Shown here in pieces: positions 1-8,865 of a stretch of DNA of 64,000 nt. The stretch is from the NCBI GenBank assembly GCA_946414885.1, contig CAMKQH010000001.1:233675-297674 (forward strand), written 5' to 3'. The notes below the pieces were generated by a model. The model was not told the origin of the DNA. It searched no databases and saw nothing but the letters and a program-made list of their open reading frames with translations. Position 1 is the first letter of the stretch. Every line of letters begins with the position of its first letter. Made by a program: the position numbers and the translations under genes. This DNA is from an uncultured Lachnospiraceae bacterium (GTDB lineage: Bacteria > Bacillota > Clostridia > Lachnospirales > Lachnospiraceae).

Positions 1-2
1 AG

Positions 3-89
3 GACGTGAAAAAGACAATTGTGGCTCAGACCAAAGAATGCTATAATGAAGCAATAAAAGATAACGCAAAAAGGATGGAAATGGAATGA
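3..89 (+). CDS. C-terminal end of an unidentified protein (cut by window edge)
   Basis: An open frame enters from the left edge and ends at TGA 87-89, giving 28 residues rich in Lys and Glu and ending KRMEME. The stop overlaps the next gene's start as ATGA, the usual sign of translational coupling, so this is probably the tail of the upstream gene of the same operon. Too little is visible to name a family. Confidence 0.5.
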   Translation, partial: DVKKTIVAQTKECYNEAIKDNAKRMEME

Positions 90-499
90 GCAAGTTGGAA
101 GAGGCGCGTGAGATTTTTTCAAAGGATCTCTACGCGACAAAGCAATCCGGGATCCAGATAGAGGAAGTCGGAGATCATTATTCAAAATGTAGCATGGCCT
201 TGACGGAGAACCACAGAAACGCCTATGGCGGGATCATGGGCGGCAGCATATACACGCTGGCGGACTTTGCGTTCGCGGTGGCATCCAATTTTGAACAGGA
301 GAATCTGACGGTCAGCCTTGTGGGACAGGCAAGCTTCCTGAACATGTCTAAGGGCAGCGTATTATATGCGGAGGCAAAGCTGATCAAGGACGGCAGGACA
401 AATTGCTTTTATGAGATCTCCATTTATGATGATCTTGGAAAGGACGTTGCAGTAGTCTCGTTCACGGGCGCACACGTAAACAGGCCCACGGCCAAATAG
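86..499 (+). CDS. PaaI-type hotdog-fold thioesterase
   Basis: 137-residue single-domain hotdog protein of the PaaI/acyl-CoA thioesterase group, which hydrolyses acyl- or aryl-CoA thioesters in the cytosol. The signature is at about residues 43-60, NAYGGIMGGSIYTLADFA, matching the family pattern N-x-x-G-x-x-H-G-G followed by an acidic residue in the central helix. The His of the usual HGG is Met here (MGG), so the active-site geometry may differ. The C-terminal strands (VVSFTGAHVN) are typical. It overlaps the upstream frame by ATGA and is followed 18 bp later by a Nudix-HD gene. The substrate cannot be read from the sequence. Confidence 0.8.
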   Translation: MSKLEEAREIFSKDLYATKQSGIQIEEVGDHYSKCSMALTENHRNAYGGIMGGSIYTLADFAFAVASNFEQENLTVSLVGQASFLNMSKGSVLYAEAKLIKDGRTNCFYEISIYDDLGKDVAVVSFTGAHVNRPTAK

Positions 500-517
500 G
501 GTGGAAGGGTGCATTAG

Positions 518-1729
518 ATGAGAGAATTGTTTTCCCTGGACCAGCATGATTACAAAGAGGACGGGAAAGTTTTCCGGAGAGATTCCGTTCGCGGAATCAT
601 TATGAAAGACGGGAAGGTTCTGCTCGTTCATTCAAAAAAATACGGGTATTATAAATTCCCCGGCGGCGGCATCGAAGGGGACGAGGCACATGCCCAGACG
701 CTTTGCAGGGAGGTGCGCGAAGAGACGGGCTTCGAGGTCTGCGAGGAGAGCATCCGTGAGTTCGGACTTGTGCCCAGACGCCATAAGGACGCACGGGATG
801 AGAACGGCATCTTTGCCCAGGATAATTTTTATTATTTCTGTGAGCTGAAGGATGGCGTGAAAACGGAAGTAAAGCAGGATGATTATGAGCGTGAGGAAGG
901 CTTTACTCCCGTATGGATGGAGCCTTTTGAGGCTAGCCAAAGGAACGGGTATTGTGATCTAAGTCAGGAAGGTCTGGACGCGATCATGGTGAAGCGCGAG
1001 GCAAAGGTGTTGGATCTGGTTGACCTGGAGAGCAGAAGGCTTCAGCGAAAGGAACATGAGAGGAACACGATAAAGGCCCTGGGTCATCCGGAATACTTCG
1101 ACATGCTGGACTACGTGGAGGAAGTTCTGGGAGAGAAGCAGACGGAGCATGCGGGCAGCGGAAAGACGGAAATCGCCTATAGCAGGTTTGATCACACAAA
1201 GCGTGTTTTGGCCTGGGTGCTTAGGCTCTATGAAAAGTCCTCACGGAAAAATGAAATCCCGTTAGACGAATTGGTCATCGCAACCATCTTTCATGACGTG
1301 GGACGCAAAGCGGCGGACAAGCTGAGGATCCCGCACGCGCAGGCAGGCGTGCCTATCGCCAGGGAGTACTTGGAGAAGAAAGGTTATGAAGCTGTTAAAA
1401 CTAATTACGTTTGCAGTTTGGTGGAGCAGCATTCAGATAAGTATCGCATGAAGAAGGAAAAGCTGGATCCGGGTCTTTTGATGCTGATGGAGGCAGATCT
1501 TCTCGACGACATGGGTGCGCAGGGAATCGTCATGGACTGCATGATCACGGAGAGCCGGAATCCGGATGCCAGATTTGAAGATTGTCTGGATCACGTAACA
1601 AGATATACCCTGCGGCAACAGGAAGAGGACAATCCCATGGTAAGCCCCGAGGGAATCGCTTTTTGGGATGAAAAGACAAAGCTGACGAGATATTTTGTCG
1701 AGTCGTTACGAAAGGACGTCGGGCTGTAA
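518..1729 (+). CDS. Nudix hydrolase - HD domain fusion protein
   Basis: 403 residues with two catalytic domains. Residues about 20-140 are a Nudix fold with a complete Nudix box (GGGIEGDEAHAQTLCREV, then REETGF), expected to cleave an X-diphosphate substrate. Residues about 190-390 form an HD phosphohydrolase domain: FDHTKRV, then ATIFHDVGRK (the HD pair), then EQHSDKYR and MEADLLDDMG, giving His and Asp ligands in order. HD domains of this type hydrolyse phosphomonoesters or nucleotides. The fusion suggests two steps on one nucleotide-like metabolite, which is inference. The start follows GGTGGAAGGG at a suitable distance. Confidence 0.85.
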   Translation: MRELFSLDQHDYKEDGKVFRRDSVRGIIMKDGKVLLVHSKKYGYYKFPGGGIEGDEAHAQTLCREVREETGFEVCEESIREFGLVPRRHKDARDENGIFAQDNFYYFCELKDGVKTEVKQDDYEREEGFTPVWMEPFEASQRNGYCDLSQEGLDAIMVKREAKVLDLVDLESRRLQRKEHERNTIKALGHPEYFDMLDYVEEVLGEKQTEHAGSGKTEIAYSRFDHTKRVLAWVLRLYEKSSRKNEIPLDELVIATIFHDVGRKAADKLRIPHAQAGVPIAREYLEKKGYEAVKTNYVCSLVEQHSDKYRMKKEKLDPGLLMLMEADLLDDMGAQGIVMDCMITESRNPDARFEDCLDHVTRYTLRQQEEDNPMVSPEGIAFWDEKTKLTRYFVESLRKDVGL

Positions 1730-1753
1730 GTTTAAGACGTCGGGAGGTGTTAT

Positions 1754-3019
1754 GTGAATAAGAGGGGAAAAAGGGTTTGGGGTAAGTTTTTTGTTTGGTG
1801 TTTTTTAGTTTGCAGTCTGGCAGTCAGCGCGGCAGTTACTGTCTTTGCTGACATGGGGCCGAAACCTAACGTATCCGTCACTCTTAAGAATGCGCCGGGA
1901 CAGTTTTATTGTATTGCCCTGCTGACAAAGGAGGGTGGGAGACCGGAAAAAGAGCCTGGAAATGATGGATTAACGGGGGTTAAGGCAGAGTTAAGGGATA
2001 AGGTCTTTGCGTATGAGCAAAACGGTTGGAAGCTGAGTTTTAGCAGAGGCGGGTCTGGGTTCCTTAGTTTTTCTGATTCGTACGGATACAGCCAAAATCC
2101 GGAATATAGCTTCAACTATTACGCGCCATCCCATTTTAAGGTTTTGCTGATTACGGAAGATGGCATGGAATACGTCAGCAACGAGATAACCACGACAAGG
2201 TTTTCCGCGCAATGCATTTATGACGTCGCAGCGGGAACGCTGACGGAGGACGTGGAGGCATATCGGAAATATGACAAGACCTATGTGGTCACGGCTATGA
2301 AATATCTGGTTGGAACGCTTTTGACAGAAGGTCTCTTGTTGATTTTATTCCGTTTGAATCAAGCCCGTAATTTGCCCATCTTTTTTATCGCAAATATCTT
2401 AACGCAAATTTATCTGCACGTGGGAACTTGGCGTTATCAGGTAAATCAAGGCGGCGGGCTGGGATACCTTGGGAAGTTTCTTGGCATGGAATTCCTGATC
2501 ATTTTGGCAGAGTGTCTTCTTTATGCTTTCTTCATGAAGCAGAAGAATGAGAAGCATGGCAGATGTATCATTTATGCCATTGTCGCTAACGTTGTCAGTG
2601 CGATTGCGGGACTGGTTTATGAAATTCCCATTAGCAGTGCCGCACTTGTTTTTATAGATTTAGCCGTGGTCATGATTCTGCTGATAGCCTTTTCCTTGGA
2701 CACTAAGCGGAACTTGGTTATGGCAGTTTTGATTCATTTAGGGATTTTGTTGATTTCCTATCCGGTGAGCTTCGCGGTCACTAAGACGTTGACCACCATA
2801 GGATATAATAGCATGTCCGCCATCCATTTTTTCCGCATCTTTTTGAATGGCATCGCTCAAGGATTTTATATTACCTTGAGAAGCTTAGGATGTGCATTCT
2901 TGCTAAAGACGAAGGATGGCAGTAAGGGCATCGTGCGAAAAGTGGCATATGCCATGGTGACCGTAATTACCATATGGGTAATCACTTGGCTGCTTCAATG
3001 GGCGAATAACTACTATTGA
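1754..3019 (+). CDS. Signal-peptide protein with extracytoplasmic domain and multi-pass membrane region, unknown function
   Basis: 421 residues from a GTG start after GGAGGT (about 5 nt spacing). A signal peptide is evident: basic MNKRGKR, a hydrophobic core, and cleavage probably after VFA near residue 32. The mature part begins MGPKP and has a roughly 150-residue extracytoplasmic beta-rich domain, then about seven hydrophobic segments from residue 180 to the end. I do not recognise the family. Its codon use matches the neighbours. It could be a sensor or a transport accessory, but nothing in the sequence decides this. Confidence 0.7.
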   Translation: MNKRGKRVWGKFFVWCFLVCSLAVSAAVTVFADMGPKPNVSVTLKNAPGQFYCIALLTKEGGRPEKEPGNDGLTGVKAELRDKVFAYEQNGWKLSFSRGGSGFLSFSDSYGYSQNPEYSFNYYAPSHFKVLLITEDGMEYVSNEITTTRFSAQCIYDVAAGTLTEDVEAYRKYDKTYVVTAMKYLVGTLLTEGLLLILFRLNQARNLPIFFIANILTQIYLHVGTWRYQVNQGGGLGYLGKFLGMEFLIILAECLLYAFFMKQKNEKHGRCIIYAIVANVVSAIAGLVYEIPISSAALVFIDLAVVMILLIAFSLDTKRNLVMAVLIHLGILLISYPVSFAVTKTLTTIGYNSMSAIHFFRIFLNGIAQGFYITLRSLGCAFLLKTKDGSKGIVRKVAYAMVTVITIWVITWLLQWANNYY

Positions 3020-3080
3020 CGTGAATTTGTGGAATGGAAAATGATAATAATTTTGTTAACGGCAAAGGAGCAAGTAAAAC

Positions 3081-4214
3081 ATGAGTGGATTTAACGCAGA
3101 AAAGATGACGGCATATCTGGATTCCTTACTGGATCTGGGAATTCCGTCGGTGGATTTAATTGTTTATCATGACCATCAGCAGATCTACCGTCATATGAAC
3201 GGTACGGTCAATACGGAAAAGACGCAGCCCGTGGCAGCGGATCAAAGGTACCTGATGTTTTCCATGACGAAGGTACAGACGATGACGGCGATCATGCAGC
3301 TCGTGGAGCAGGGAAAGCTTTCCCTGGAGGATGAGGTCGCAAAGTATCTTCCGGCATACAAGGACGTCAAAGTTAAAACGGAGAACGGTGAAGAAGCGTT
3401 AAAATGGCCTCTGAAGGTTAGACACCTGGTTTCCATGCAGTCTGGATTGGATTATGACTTAAATCGTCCTGGCATTGTACGCGTATTAAATGAAAAGGGG
3501 CAGAAGGCAACGACGAGGGAAATCGTGGATGCCTTCGCGGAGTCTCCCTTATTGTTCCAGCCGGGCACGCATTTTTGCTACAGCTTAAGCCATGACGTTG
3601 CGGCAGCAGTGTTGGAAGTCGTCACGGGAATGAGCTTCGGTGAGTATCTGAAGAAGAATGTCTGGGAGCCCCTTGGTATGAAGAATACCTTCTTCGCAAA
3701 GCCTGACAATATGGGGCTTGAGAGACTTGCCCAGCAATATATTTGCGATGAAACGGGGATTGTGCCCATGGGGCAGACCTGTAACTATCAGCTTTCGGAA
3801 AGCTATGAGAGCGGCGGCGCAGGACTTGTAAGCTGTACGGAGGATTATGCCATTCTCGCGGATGCCATTGCATGCGGCGGCATTTCGGCAAAGGGCGTTC
3901 GGATCTTAAAGCCGGAATCCGTGGAGCGTTTCAAACAGAATCTCTTGTATTCGGATTCCATGAACGACATTGCAAGGACCATGGGAAGAGTAGGCTATGG
4001 TTACGGCTGCGGCATGCAGATATTGTTAAATCCTGAGATGGTAGCTTCGCCTGCACCTGCAGGCGTCTTTGGATGGGACGGCGCGGCAGGTGCCTGCATC
4101 CAGATGGATACGGTGACAAAGACAAGCTTTGTCTATCTGATGCACGTAAGAAATTGCGGCATGGCTTACGGCGTGATCCATCCGAAGCTCCGTGACATGG
4201 TGTTTGGAAAGTAA
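3081..4214 (+). CDS. Serine hydrolase, class C beta-lactamase family
   Basis: 377 residues of the beta-lactamase/transpeptidase-like family (AmpC, EstB, D-aminopeptidase relatives). The nucleophile motif SxxK is FSMTK with Ser61 and Lys64. The second motif, normally YxN, is YSL near residue 167 (CYSLSHD). The third, normally KTG/HxG, probably lies in the FGWDGAAGA segment. No signal peptide is seen, so it is probably a cytoplasmic esterase or peptidase rather than a resistance enzyme. The loss of Asn in YxN (YSL) is common in esterase-like members. A second, shorter relative lies at 60864-61898. Confidence 0.85.
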   Translation: MSGFNAEKMTAYLDSLLDLGIPSVDLIVYHDHQQIYRHMNGTVNTEKTQPVAADQRYLMFSMTKVQTMTAIMQLVEQGKLSLEDEVAKYLPAYKDVKVKTENGEEALKWPLKVRHLVSMQSGLDYDLNRPGIVRVLNEKGQKATTREIVDAFAESPLLFQPGTHFCYSLSHDVAAAVLEVVTGMSFGEYLKKNVWEPLGMKNTFFAKPDNMGLERLAQQYICDETGIVPMGQTCNYQLSESYESGGAGLVSCTEDYAILADAIACGGISAKGVRILKPESVERFKQNLLYSDSMNDIARTMGRVGYGYGCGMQILLNPEMVASPAPAGVFGWDGAAGACIQMDTVTKTSFVYLMHVRNCGMAYGVIHPKLRDMVFGK

Positions 4215-4241
4215 ATTAGACAGAGAATGGATGATGCGTAA

Positions 4242-5786
4242 ATGCTATTTTTGTACGGAAAGCCGATTTGGCTGGCTCCCGCGTCGATTCTGTGGAGGAC
4301 GGTCAGAGTGCTGATCCCCGCATGGGTGGGGATGAATCTTATGATCGCGGAAATCGGCAGCGCATATATGGTGAAGGATCACAGACGGCTTGAGTCCGTG
4401 GATGAAATCAGCTATGAAGAGACGCTGGACTACGTGGAGAATCCAGGCATGGGGTTTTATTCCCCCGTCTACGTTCATTTTCAGGAGAATGGAAATGCCG
4501 TGCCGGAGACGTCTGATCCGCTGATCCATTTCCGAATGGATCTTGCGGAGTTTTCGGGTGCCTATCATCATTCCTCCGATAAGGAACTCTCAGAGGATGC
4601 TTTAAAATGCTTCGAAGAGACGCTGGAGAAGCTTGAGGAGGATCAGCGCTGCGCAATTCTTCGCTTTTCTTATGACCCCTGGTTTAGCGGGAAAAATACT
4701 TATGAACCAAGCTTGGAAATGATCCTGCGGCATCAGGAACAGCTTGGCGAAGTGATCAGCAGACACGGAGAAACAGTGGTTTCCGTCGAGTGCGGCCTCT
4801 TTGGGAAATGGGGTGAGATGCACGGATCGAAAGCATGCACGCAGGAAAACTTTAACAGAGTGATCGACAAATGGCTGGATGTTTTACCGGAATCCATTCC
4901 CATCAGCGTTAGGACGCCGAGCCAATATGCAGGATGGTGCGGCATTGGCTTAAACGAACTTGCTTCGCAAGTGACAACGCCAGGACAAAAGGAATATCGC
5001 GTCGGAATCTATGATGACGGGTATATGGCTTCCGAGTCTGATCTTGGTACCTACGTGAATCGAGACCAAGAGCTTACGTGGCTTTCGAATCAGGCGAAGC
5101 ATACGCTCTTTGGAGGAGAGGCGGGCGTGACCCGCGATAATATGGACGAGATCGGATTAACGGTTTCCTACTTGGAAAAAGAGGCGTTTCTTACGCATCT
5201 TACGTATCTAAACGGCGCTTGGAACCAACAGACGATGGACGTTTTAAAGCAGGAAACGTACGAAGGGAGCGATCCAAGATATCAAGGTCGTTCGGGTTAT
5301 GAATACGTAAGGAATCACTTTGGATATCGGTTTGTCGTGCGCGGCGTCAGAATGACAAAGGAAGTGCCGCAGGGGTGGAATCTTATTCTGGAGACAGACG
5401 TGGAGAACGTTGGATTTGCAAATCTGGTAAAACCGAAGGAATTGAGTTTGCTGATTGTTGGAAATGGCGTGAAATATCATTATCCGGTCATGGAATGGGT
5501 TGAGAATTCAGATCCGACGAAATGGGACAGCCAGACGATCACAAGCTTTTGCGTGAGTGCTTTTCTGCCGGAGGATGCTCCGCTTGGAGAATACGAGGTT
5601 TATCTGGCCATTGCAACGCCGAGCATTTTGGACGAGGAAAAGAAGCCCATTTACGCCGTGCGTCTTGCCAATGACGGGGAAGTATGGAATGATGAACTGA
5701 GGGCGAATTTTCTTGGAAGCTTTCAAGTTACGGACAAGCCAAAGAAATTGGAATGGACGCTGGAAAACGGCTATGTATTGAAATGA
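4242..5786 (+). CDS. DUF4874/DUF4832-type protein (glycosidase-like fold, unknown function)
   Basis: 514 residues. After a hydrophobic N-terminus (about residues 1-45, probable membrane anchor or uncleaved signal) comes ENPGMGFYSP, corresponding to the NPERGFY signature that opens DUF4874 proteins. A TIM-barrel-like region follows (RFSYDPWFSG, VECGLFGKWGEMHG, SVRTPSQY) and then a C-terminal beta-sandwich as in DUF4832. These proteins resemble glycoside hydrolases but their substrate is unknown. The start at 4242 is the first ATG after the preceding stop. I see no strong ribosome site, so the true start could be further in. Confidence 0.65.
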   Translation: MLFLYGKPIWLAPASILWRTVRVLIPAWVGMNLMIAEIGSAYMVKDHRRLESVDEISYEETLDYVENPGMGFYSPVYVHFQENGNAVPETSDPLIHFRMDLAEFSGAYHHSSDKELSEDALKCFEETLEKLEEDQRCAILRFSYDPWFSGKNTYEPSLEMILRHQEQLGEVISRHGETVVSVECGLFGKWGEMHGSKACTQENFNRVIDKWLDVLPESIPISVRTPSQYAGWCGIGLNELASQVTTPGQKEYRVGIYDDGYMASESDLGTYVNRDQELTWLSNQAKHTLFGGEAGVTRDNMDEIGLTVSYLEKEAFLTHLTYLNGAWNQQTMDVLKQETYEGSDPRYQGRSGYEYVRNHFGYRFVVRGVRMTKEVPQGWNLILETDVENVGFANLVKPKELSLLIVGNGVKYHYPVMEWVENSDPTKWDSQTITSFCVSAFLPEDAPLGEYEVYLAIATPSILDEEKKPIYAVRLANDGEVWNDELRANFLGSFQVTDKPKKLEWTLENGYVLK

Positions 5787-5816
5787 TAATTATGGAAAAC
5801 GCAGGAGGAAGTAACT

Positions 5817-6932
5817 ATGACGGAAACCAGACCTTTTGTACCTTGGGAACAGATGAACAGCTTTATGATCGATGCTTTTAAGGGGTATGGCGTCCCGGAG
5901 GAGGATGCGAAGATCTGCGCTGACGTCCTTTTGGAGTCTGACAGAAGGGGCATCGAAAGCCACGGATGCAATCGCTTTAAGCCCATCTATATCGACAGGA
6001 TCGTGAAGGGAACGCTTTTGCCCAAGACGGAGCTTGAGATTATCAAGGAGACGCCGACGACAATTGTCGCTGACGCGCATGACGGCATGGGCATGGTGGC
6101 CAGCTATCACGTGATGAAGAAGCTGATCGAGAAGGCGAAGACCTACGGCATGGCGGGAGGAGCGATCCGCAACAGCACCCATTACGGCATCGCGGGCTAC
6201 TGGACCGGCATGGCGAGCGATGCAGGAATGATCGGCATCACGGGCACCAATGCGAGACCCTCCATTGCGCCAACTCTTGGCGTGGAAAACATGCTTGGAA
6301 CGAATCCGCTCACGTTCTCCATCCCGACGGATGAGGAGTTCCCGTTCTGTCTGGACTGCGCGACTTCCATCGTACAGCGCGGAAAGATTGAATATTATGC
6401 CAGAGAAGGAAAGCCCGTGCCGGCAGGCATGGTGGTTTCCGAGCAGGGGGAAGCGCTGACGGACAGCGCTCAGATCTTAAAGGATCTGGTGAAGGGAACG
6501 GCAGCCCTGGCGCCCCTCGGCGGCATTGGCGAGGAGATGGCGGGATATAAGGGATATGGCTATGCAACGGTTGTGGAGATCCTTTCAGCAGCCTTGTCCG
6601 GCGGTGAATTTATGAAGGCTCTGTCCGGCGTTGACGAAAACGGAAAACCCAGAATGTATCACTTGGGCCATTTTTTCTTTGTGGTCGATCCCGAGGCATT
6701 TATGGGACGTGAAGAGTTTAAGAAAATTGCCGGCGAGATTTGCCGCGCGCTGCGCGCTTCAAAGAAGGCTCCCGGCGAGAGCAGGATCTATACGGCGGGA
6801 GAGAAGGAACATGACGTTTGGCTCTTCCGTAAGGATAAGGGCGTTCCCGTGGGTGAGGCCGTACAAAAGGACATTATCACCGTAAGGGATGCGCTGGGAT
6901 TAAATTATCATTTCGCTTTTGAAGATAAATAG
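5817..6932 (+). CDS. Ldh-family NAD(P)-dependent malate/L-lactate/ureidoglycolate-type dehydrogenase
   Basis: 371 residues of the type-2 malate/L-lactate dehydrogenase family, unrelated to Rossmann LDH. Diagnostic segments are SDRRGIESHG (catalytic His region), VADAHDGMGMV, NSTHYGIAGYW and GTNPLTFSIP. Members oxidise 2-hydroxyacids or reduce 2-oxoacids with NAD(P)H; the substrate cannot be told here. The start follows AGGAGG with about 8 nt spacing. The cobalamin gene cobM begins 26 bp downstream with no terminator between, so it may be co-transcribed with the cob/cbi genes although it is not a known cobalamin enzyme. Confidence 0.85.
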   Translation: MTETRPFVPWEQMNSFMIDAFKGYGVPEEDAKICADVLLESDRRGIESHGCNRFKPIYIDRIVKGTLLPKTELEIIKETPTTIVADAHDGMGMVASYHVMKKLIEKAKTYGMAGGAIRNSTHYGIAGYWTGMASDAGMIGITGTNARPSIAPTLGVENMLGTNPLTFSIPTDEEFPFCLDCATSIVQRGKIEYYAREGKPVPAGMVVSEQGEALTDSAQILKDLVKGTAALAPLGGIGEEMAGYKGYGYATVVEILSAALSGGEFMKALSGVDENGKPRMYHLGHFFFVVDPEAFMGREEFKKIAGEICRALRASKKAPGESRIYTAGEKEHDVWLFRKDKGVPVGEAVQKDIITVRDALGLNYHFAFEDK

Positions 6933-6958
6933 CGGTGGTGGATTGCGGAGGAACGGGA

Positions 6959-7717
6959 ATGGTTTATTTTGTGGGCGCCGGAAGCGGCGCGGCTGACCTG
7001 ATCACGGTGCGTGGGAAAAAACTGTTGGAGAAGGCGGACGTGATCATTTATGCTGGTTCTCTGGTAAATCCTGAACTGCTTGCATATGCAAAGCCGGACT
7101 GTGAGCTTCACAACAGCGCAAAGCTGACGTTGGAAGAAATCTTGGAGATCATGGAAAAGGCGGAGAAAGACGGAAAGATGACGGTTCGCCTTCACACGGG
7201 GGAACCAAGTATTTACGGGGCCGTCAGGGAGCAGATGGATGCGCTCGATGAGCGCGGCATACCATATGAGAGCTGCCCAGGCGTTAGTGCATGCTTTGGC
7301 GCAGCGGCGTCCTTAAATCTGGAATATACCTTGCCGGAGGTGTCGCAGTCTTTGATCATCACAAGAATGGCTGGTAAGACGCCCGTGCCGGAAAAGGAAT
7401 CCATAGAAAGCTTTGCGGCCCACGGAGCCAGCATGGCGATTTATCTGAGCGCAGGGATGCTGGAGGAATTATCACGGCGCCTGATGGCGGGAGGTTATGC
7501 TAAGGATACTCCCGCAGCCTTGGTGTATAAGGCTACCTGGCCGGAGGAGGAACGGTATCTGTGTACCGTGGAGAGCCTTCCAAAGGTGGCGGCAGAGCAT
7601 GGGATCAACAAGATTGCCGTTGTGCTGGTTGGTCCGGCGATCGCCCAGAGTGGGTATGCAAGATCGAGGCTTTACGCGCCGGATTTCGCGACGGAATACC
7701 GTCCGGCAAAGGTTTAA
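6959..7717 (+). CDS. cobM: Cobalt-precorrin-4 C11-methyltransferase
   Basis: SAM-dependent methylase of the corrin ring (CobM/CbiF), adding the C11 methyl group in vitamin B12 synthesis. It has the tetrapyrrole-methylase fold: VYFVGAGSGAADLITVRG at the N-terminus, the IYAGSLVNPELL segment, then TVRLHTGEPSIYGA and YESCPGVSACFGAAA. The frame opens at GTG 6935, but ATG 6959 is preferred because GGAGG lies 7 nt before it and the protein then starts at the conserved VYFVGAG. It leads a + strand series cobM-cbiG-cobJ-cbiJET-cbiA with short gaps. Confidence 0.92.
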   Translation: MVYFVGAGSGAADLITVRGKKLLEKADVIIYAGSLVNPELLAYAKPDCELHNSAKLTLEEILEIMEKAEKDGKMTVRLHTGEPSIYGAVREQMDALDERGIPYESCPGVSACFGAAASLNLEYTLPEVSQSLIITRMAGKTPVPEKESIESFAAHGASMAIYLSAGMLEELSRRLMAGGYAKDTPAALVYKATWPEEERYLCTVESLPKVAAEHGINKIAVVLVGPAIAQSGYARSRLYAPDFATEYRPAKV

Positions 7718-7758
7718 GAATGAGAGCATAACGGTTCATGATTTTGGAGGTGTCAGGT

Positions 7759-8799
7759 TTGATTCTTCGCGTTTGTACCTTTACCGCCCAAGGGGAAGCC
7801 TTGGCGCGGAAGACATTTGAAGAATGGACGGAAATGATCCCGCAGTATCGAAGCGCGGACGTTTCTTTGGAGCAATGGACGGGAGCGTGTTTTGAAAAGC
7901 ACCTCCCCATTCTGTTTATCGGAGCCTGCGGGATCGCAGTGCGGGCCATCGCGCCCTTTGTGAGGGACAAGCTTTCCGACAGCGCGGTGCTCGTCATGGA
8001 CGAGCAGGGGAGATTTATCATTCCCATTCTCTCCGGACACGTTGGAGGCGCGAATGCGCTCGCAAAGAAACTTGCGGATAAAACGGGAGCCGTTCTGGTT
8101 CTGACAACGGCAACGGACGTGGAAGGAACGTTTTCCGTGGACGTATTTGCCATGGAGAACGGCCTGCAGATCAAAAACCGGGACGGTATCCGGAAGGTTT
8201 CTGCGAAGCTTCTTCGAGGGGAGAAGGTAACCATCACTTGGGAAGACGGAATCCAGGCGGCAATTACTGAAGGTTGCGAAACGGAAGAGACGGAGCTTCC
8301 GGAGGGACTTGTTTTTGTACCTTTTTCATCTGGGACGGTTGACGTTAGGATCATTACGGAGGAAGGCCTTGCACGGCATCGGGATTTAAGTCAGTCGCTC
8401 TTGTTGGTGGCCAAGGAATATGTCCTGGGAATTGGCTGCAAGAAGGGAAAGACTTTTGAGGACTTAAATGCATTTTTGGTAGAAAACCTCCCGGAAGGGT
8501 GGCTGGAGAAAACCTGTGCCATCGCCTCCATTGATCTGAAGGCCAGGGAAGAAGGACTGTGGGAATTGGCGCAATATTATCACTTGCCCTTTGTAACGTA
8601 TCCAGCAAGTGAACTGCAGAAGGTGCAGGGAGAATTTACGGAGTCTGAGTTTGTCCGCAAAACCACAGGCGTGGCGAACATATGTGAGAGGGCGGCACTT
8701 TGCCATGCAGGAACAGGTGGGAAGCTCGTTCAAAAGAAGACGGCGTCGCAGGGCATGACGGTGGCAGTGGCCAAGAGAATCACGGTGCTTCATTTTTGA
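7759..8799 (+). CDS. cbiG: Cobalt-precorrin-5A hydrolase
   Basis: CbiG opens the delta-lactone ring of cobalt-precorrin-5A, releasing acetaldehyde, in the anaerobic B12 pathway. The N-terminal signature is clear: IGACGIAVRAIAPF, VMDEQGRFIIPILSGHVGGA, and TATDVEGTFSVD. The C-terminal domain (GIGCKKGKTFEDL, then TGVANICERAAL) is typical, so the length of about 346 residues is complete. I prefer TTG 7759 as start because GGAGG at 7746-7750 lies 8 nt before it. ATG 7738 would add seven residues but has no ribosome site. Confidence 0.9.
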   Translation: MILRVCTFTAQGEALARKTFEEWTEMIPQYRSADVSLEQWTGACFEKHLPILFIGACGIAVRAIAPFVRDKLSDSAVLVMDEQGRFIIPILSGHVGGANALAKKLADKTGAVLVLTTATDVEGTFSVDVFAMENGLQIKNRDGIRKVSAKLLRGEKVTITWEDGIQAAITEGCETEETELPEGLVFVPFSSGTVDVRIITEEGLARHRDLSQSLLLVAKEYVLGIGCKKGKTFEDLNAFLVENLPEGWLEKTCAIASIDLKAREEGLWELAQYYHLPFVTYPASELQKVQGEFTESEFVRKTTGVANICERAALCHAGTGGKLVQKKTASQGMTVAVAKRITVLHF

Positions 8800-8865
8800 A
8801 CAGTGATGAAGGAATGCAGCGTGAAGATTGACGGAAGAGATTTTAAACGCGGGTTGGGAGATCAA

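Noticed and set aside
7605..8354. A 249-codon minus-strand frame inside cobM/cbiG
   Set aside because: The + strand genes are clear family members over the whole stretch, and the antisense frame has no ribosome site or recognisable domain.
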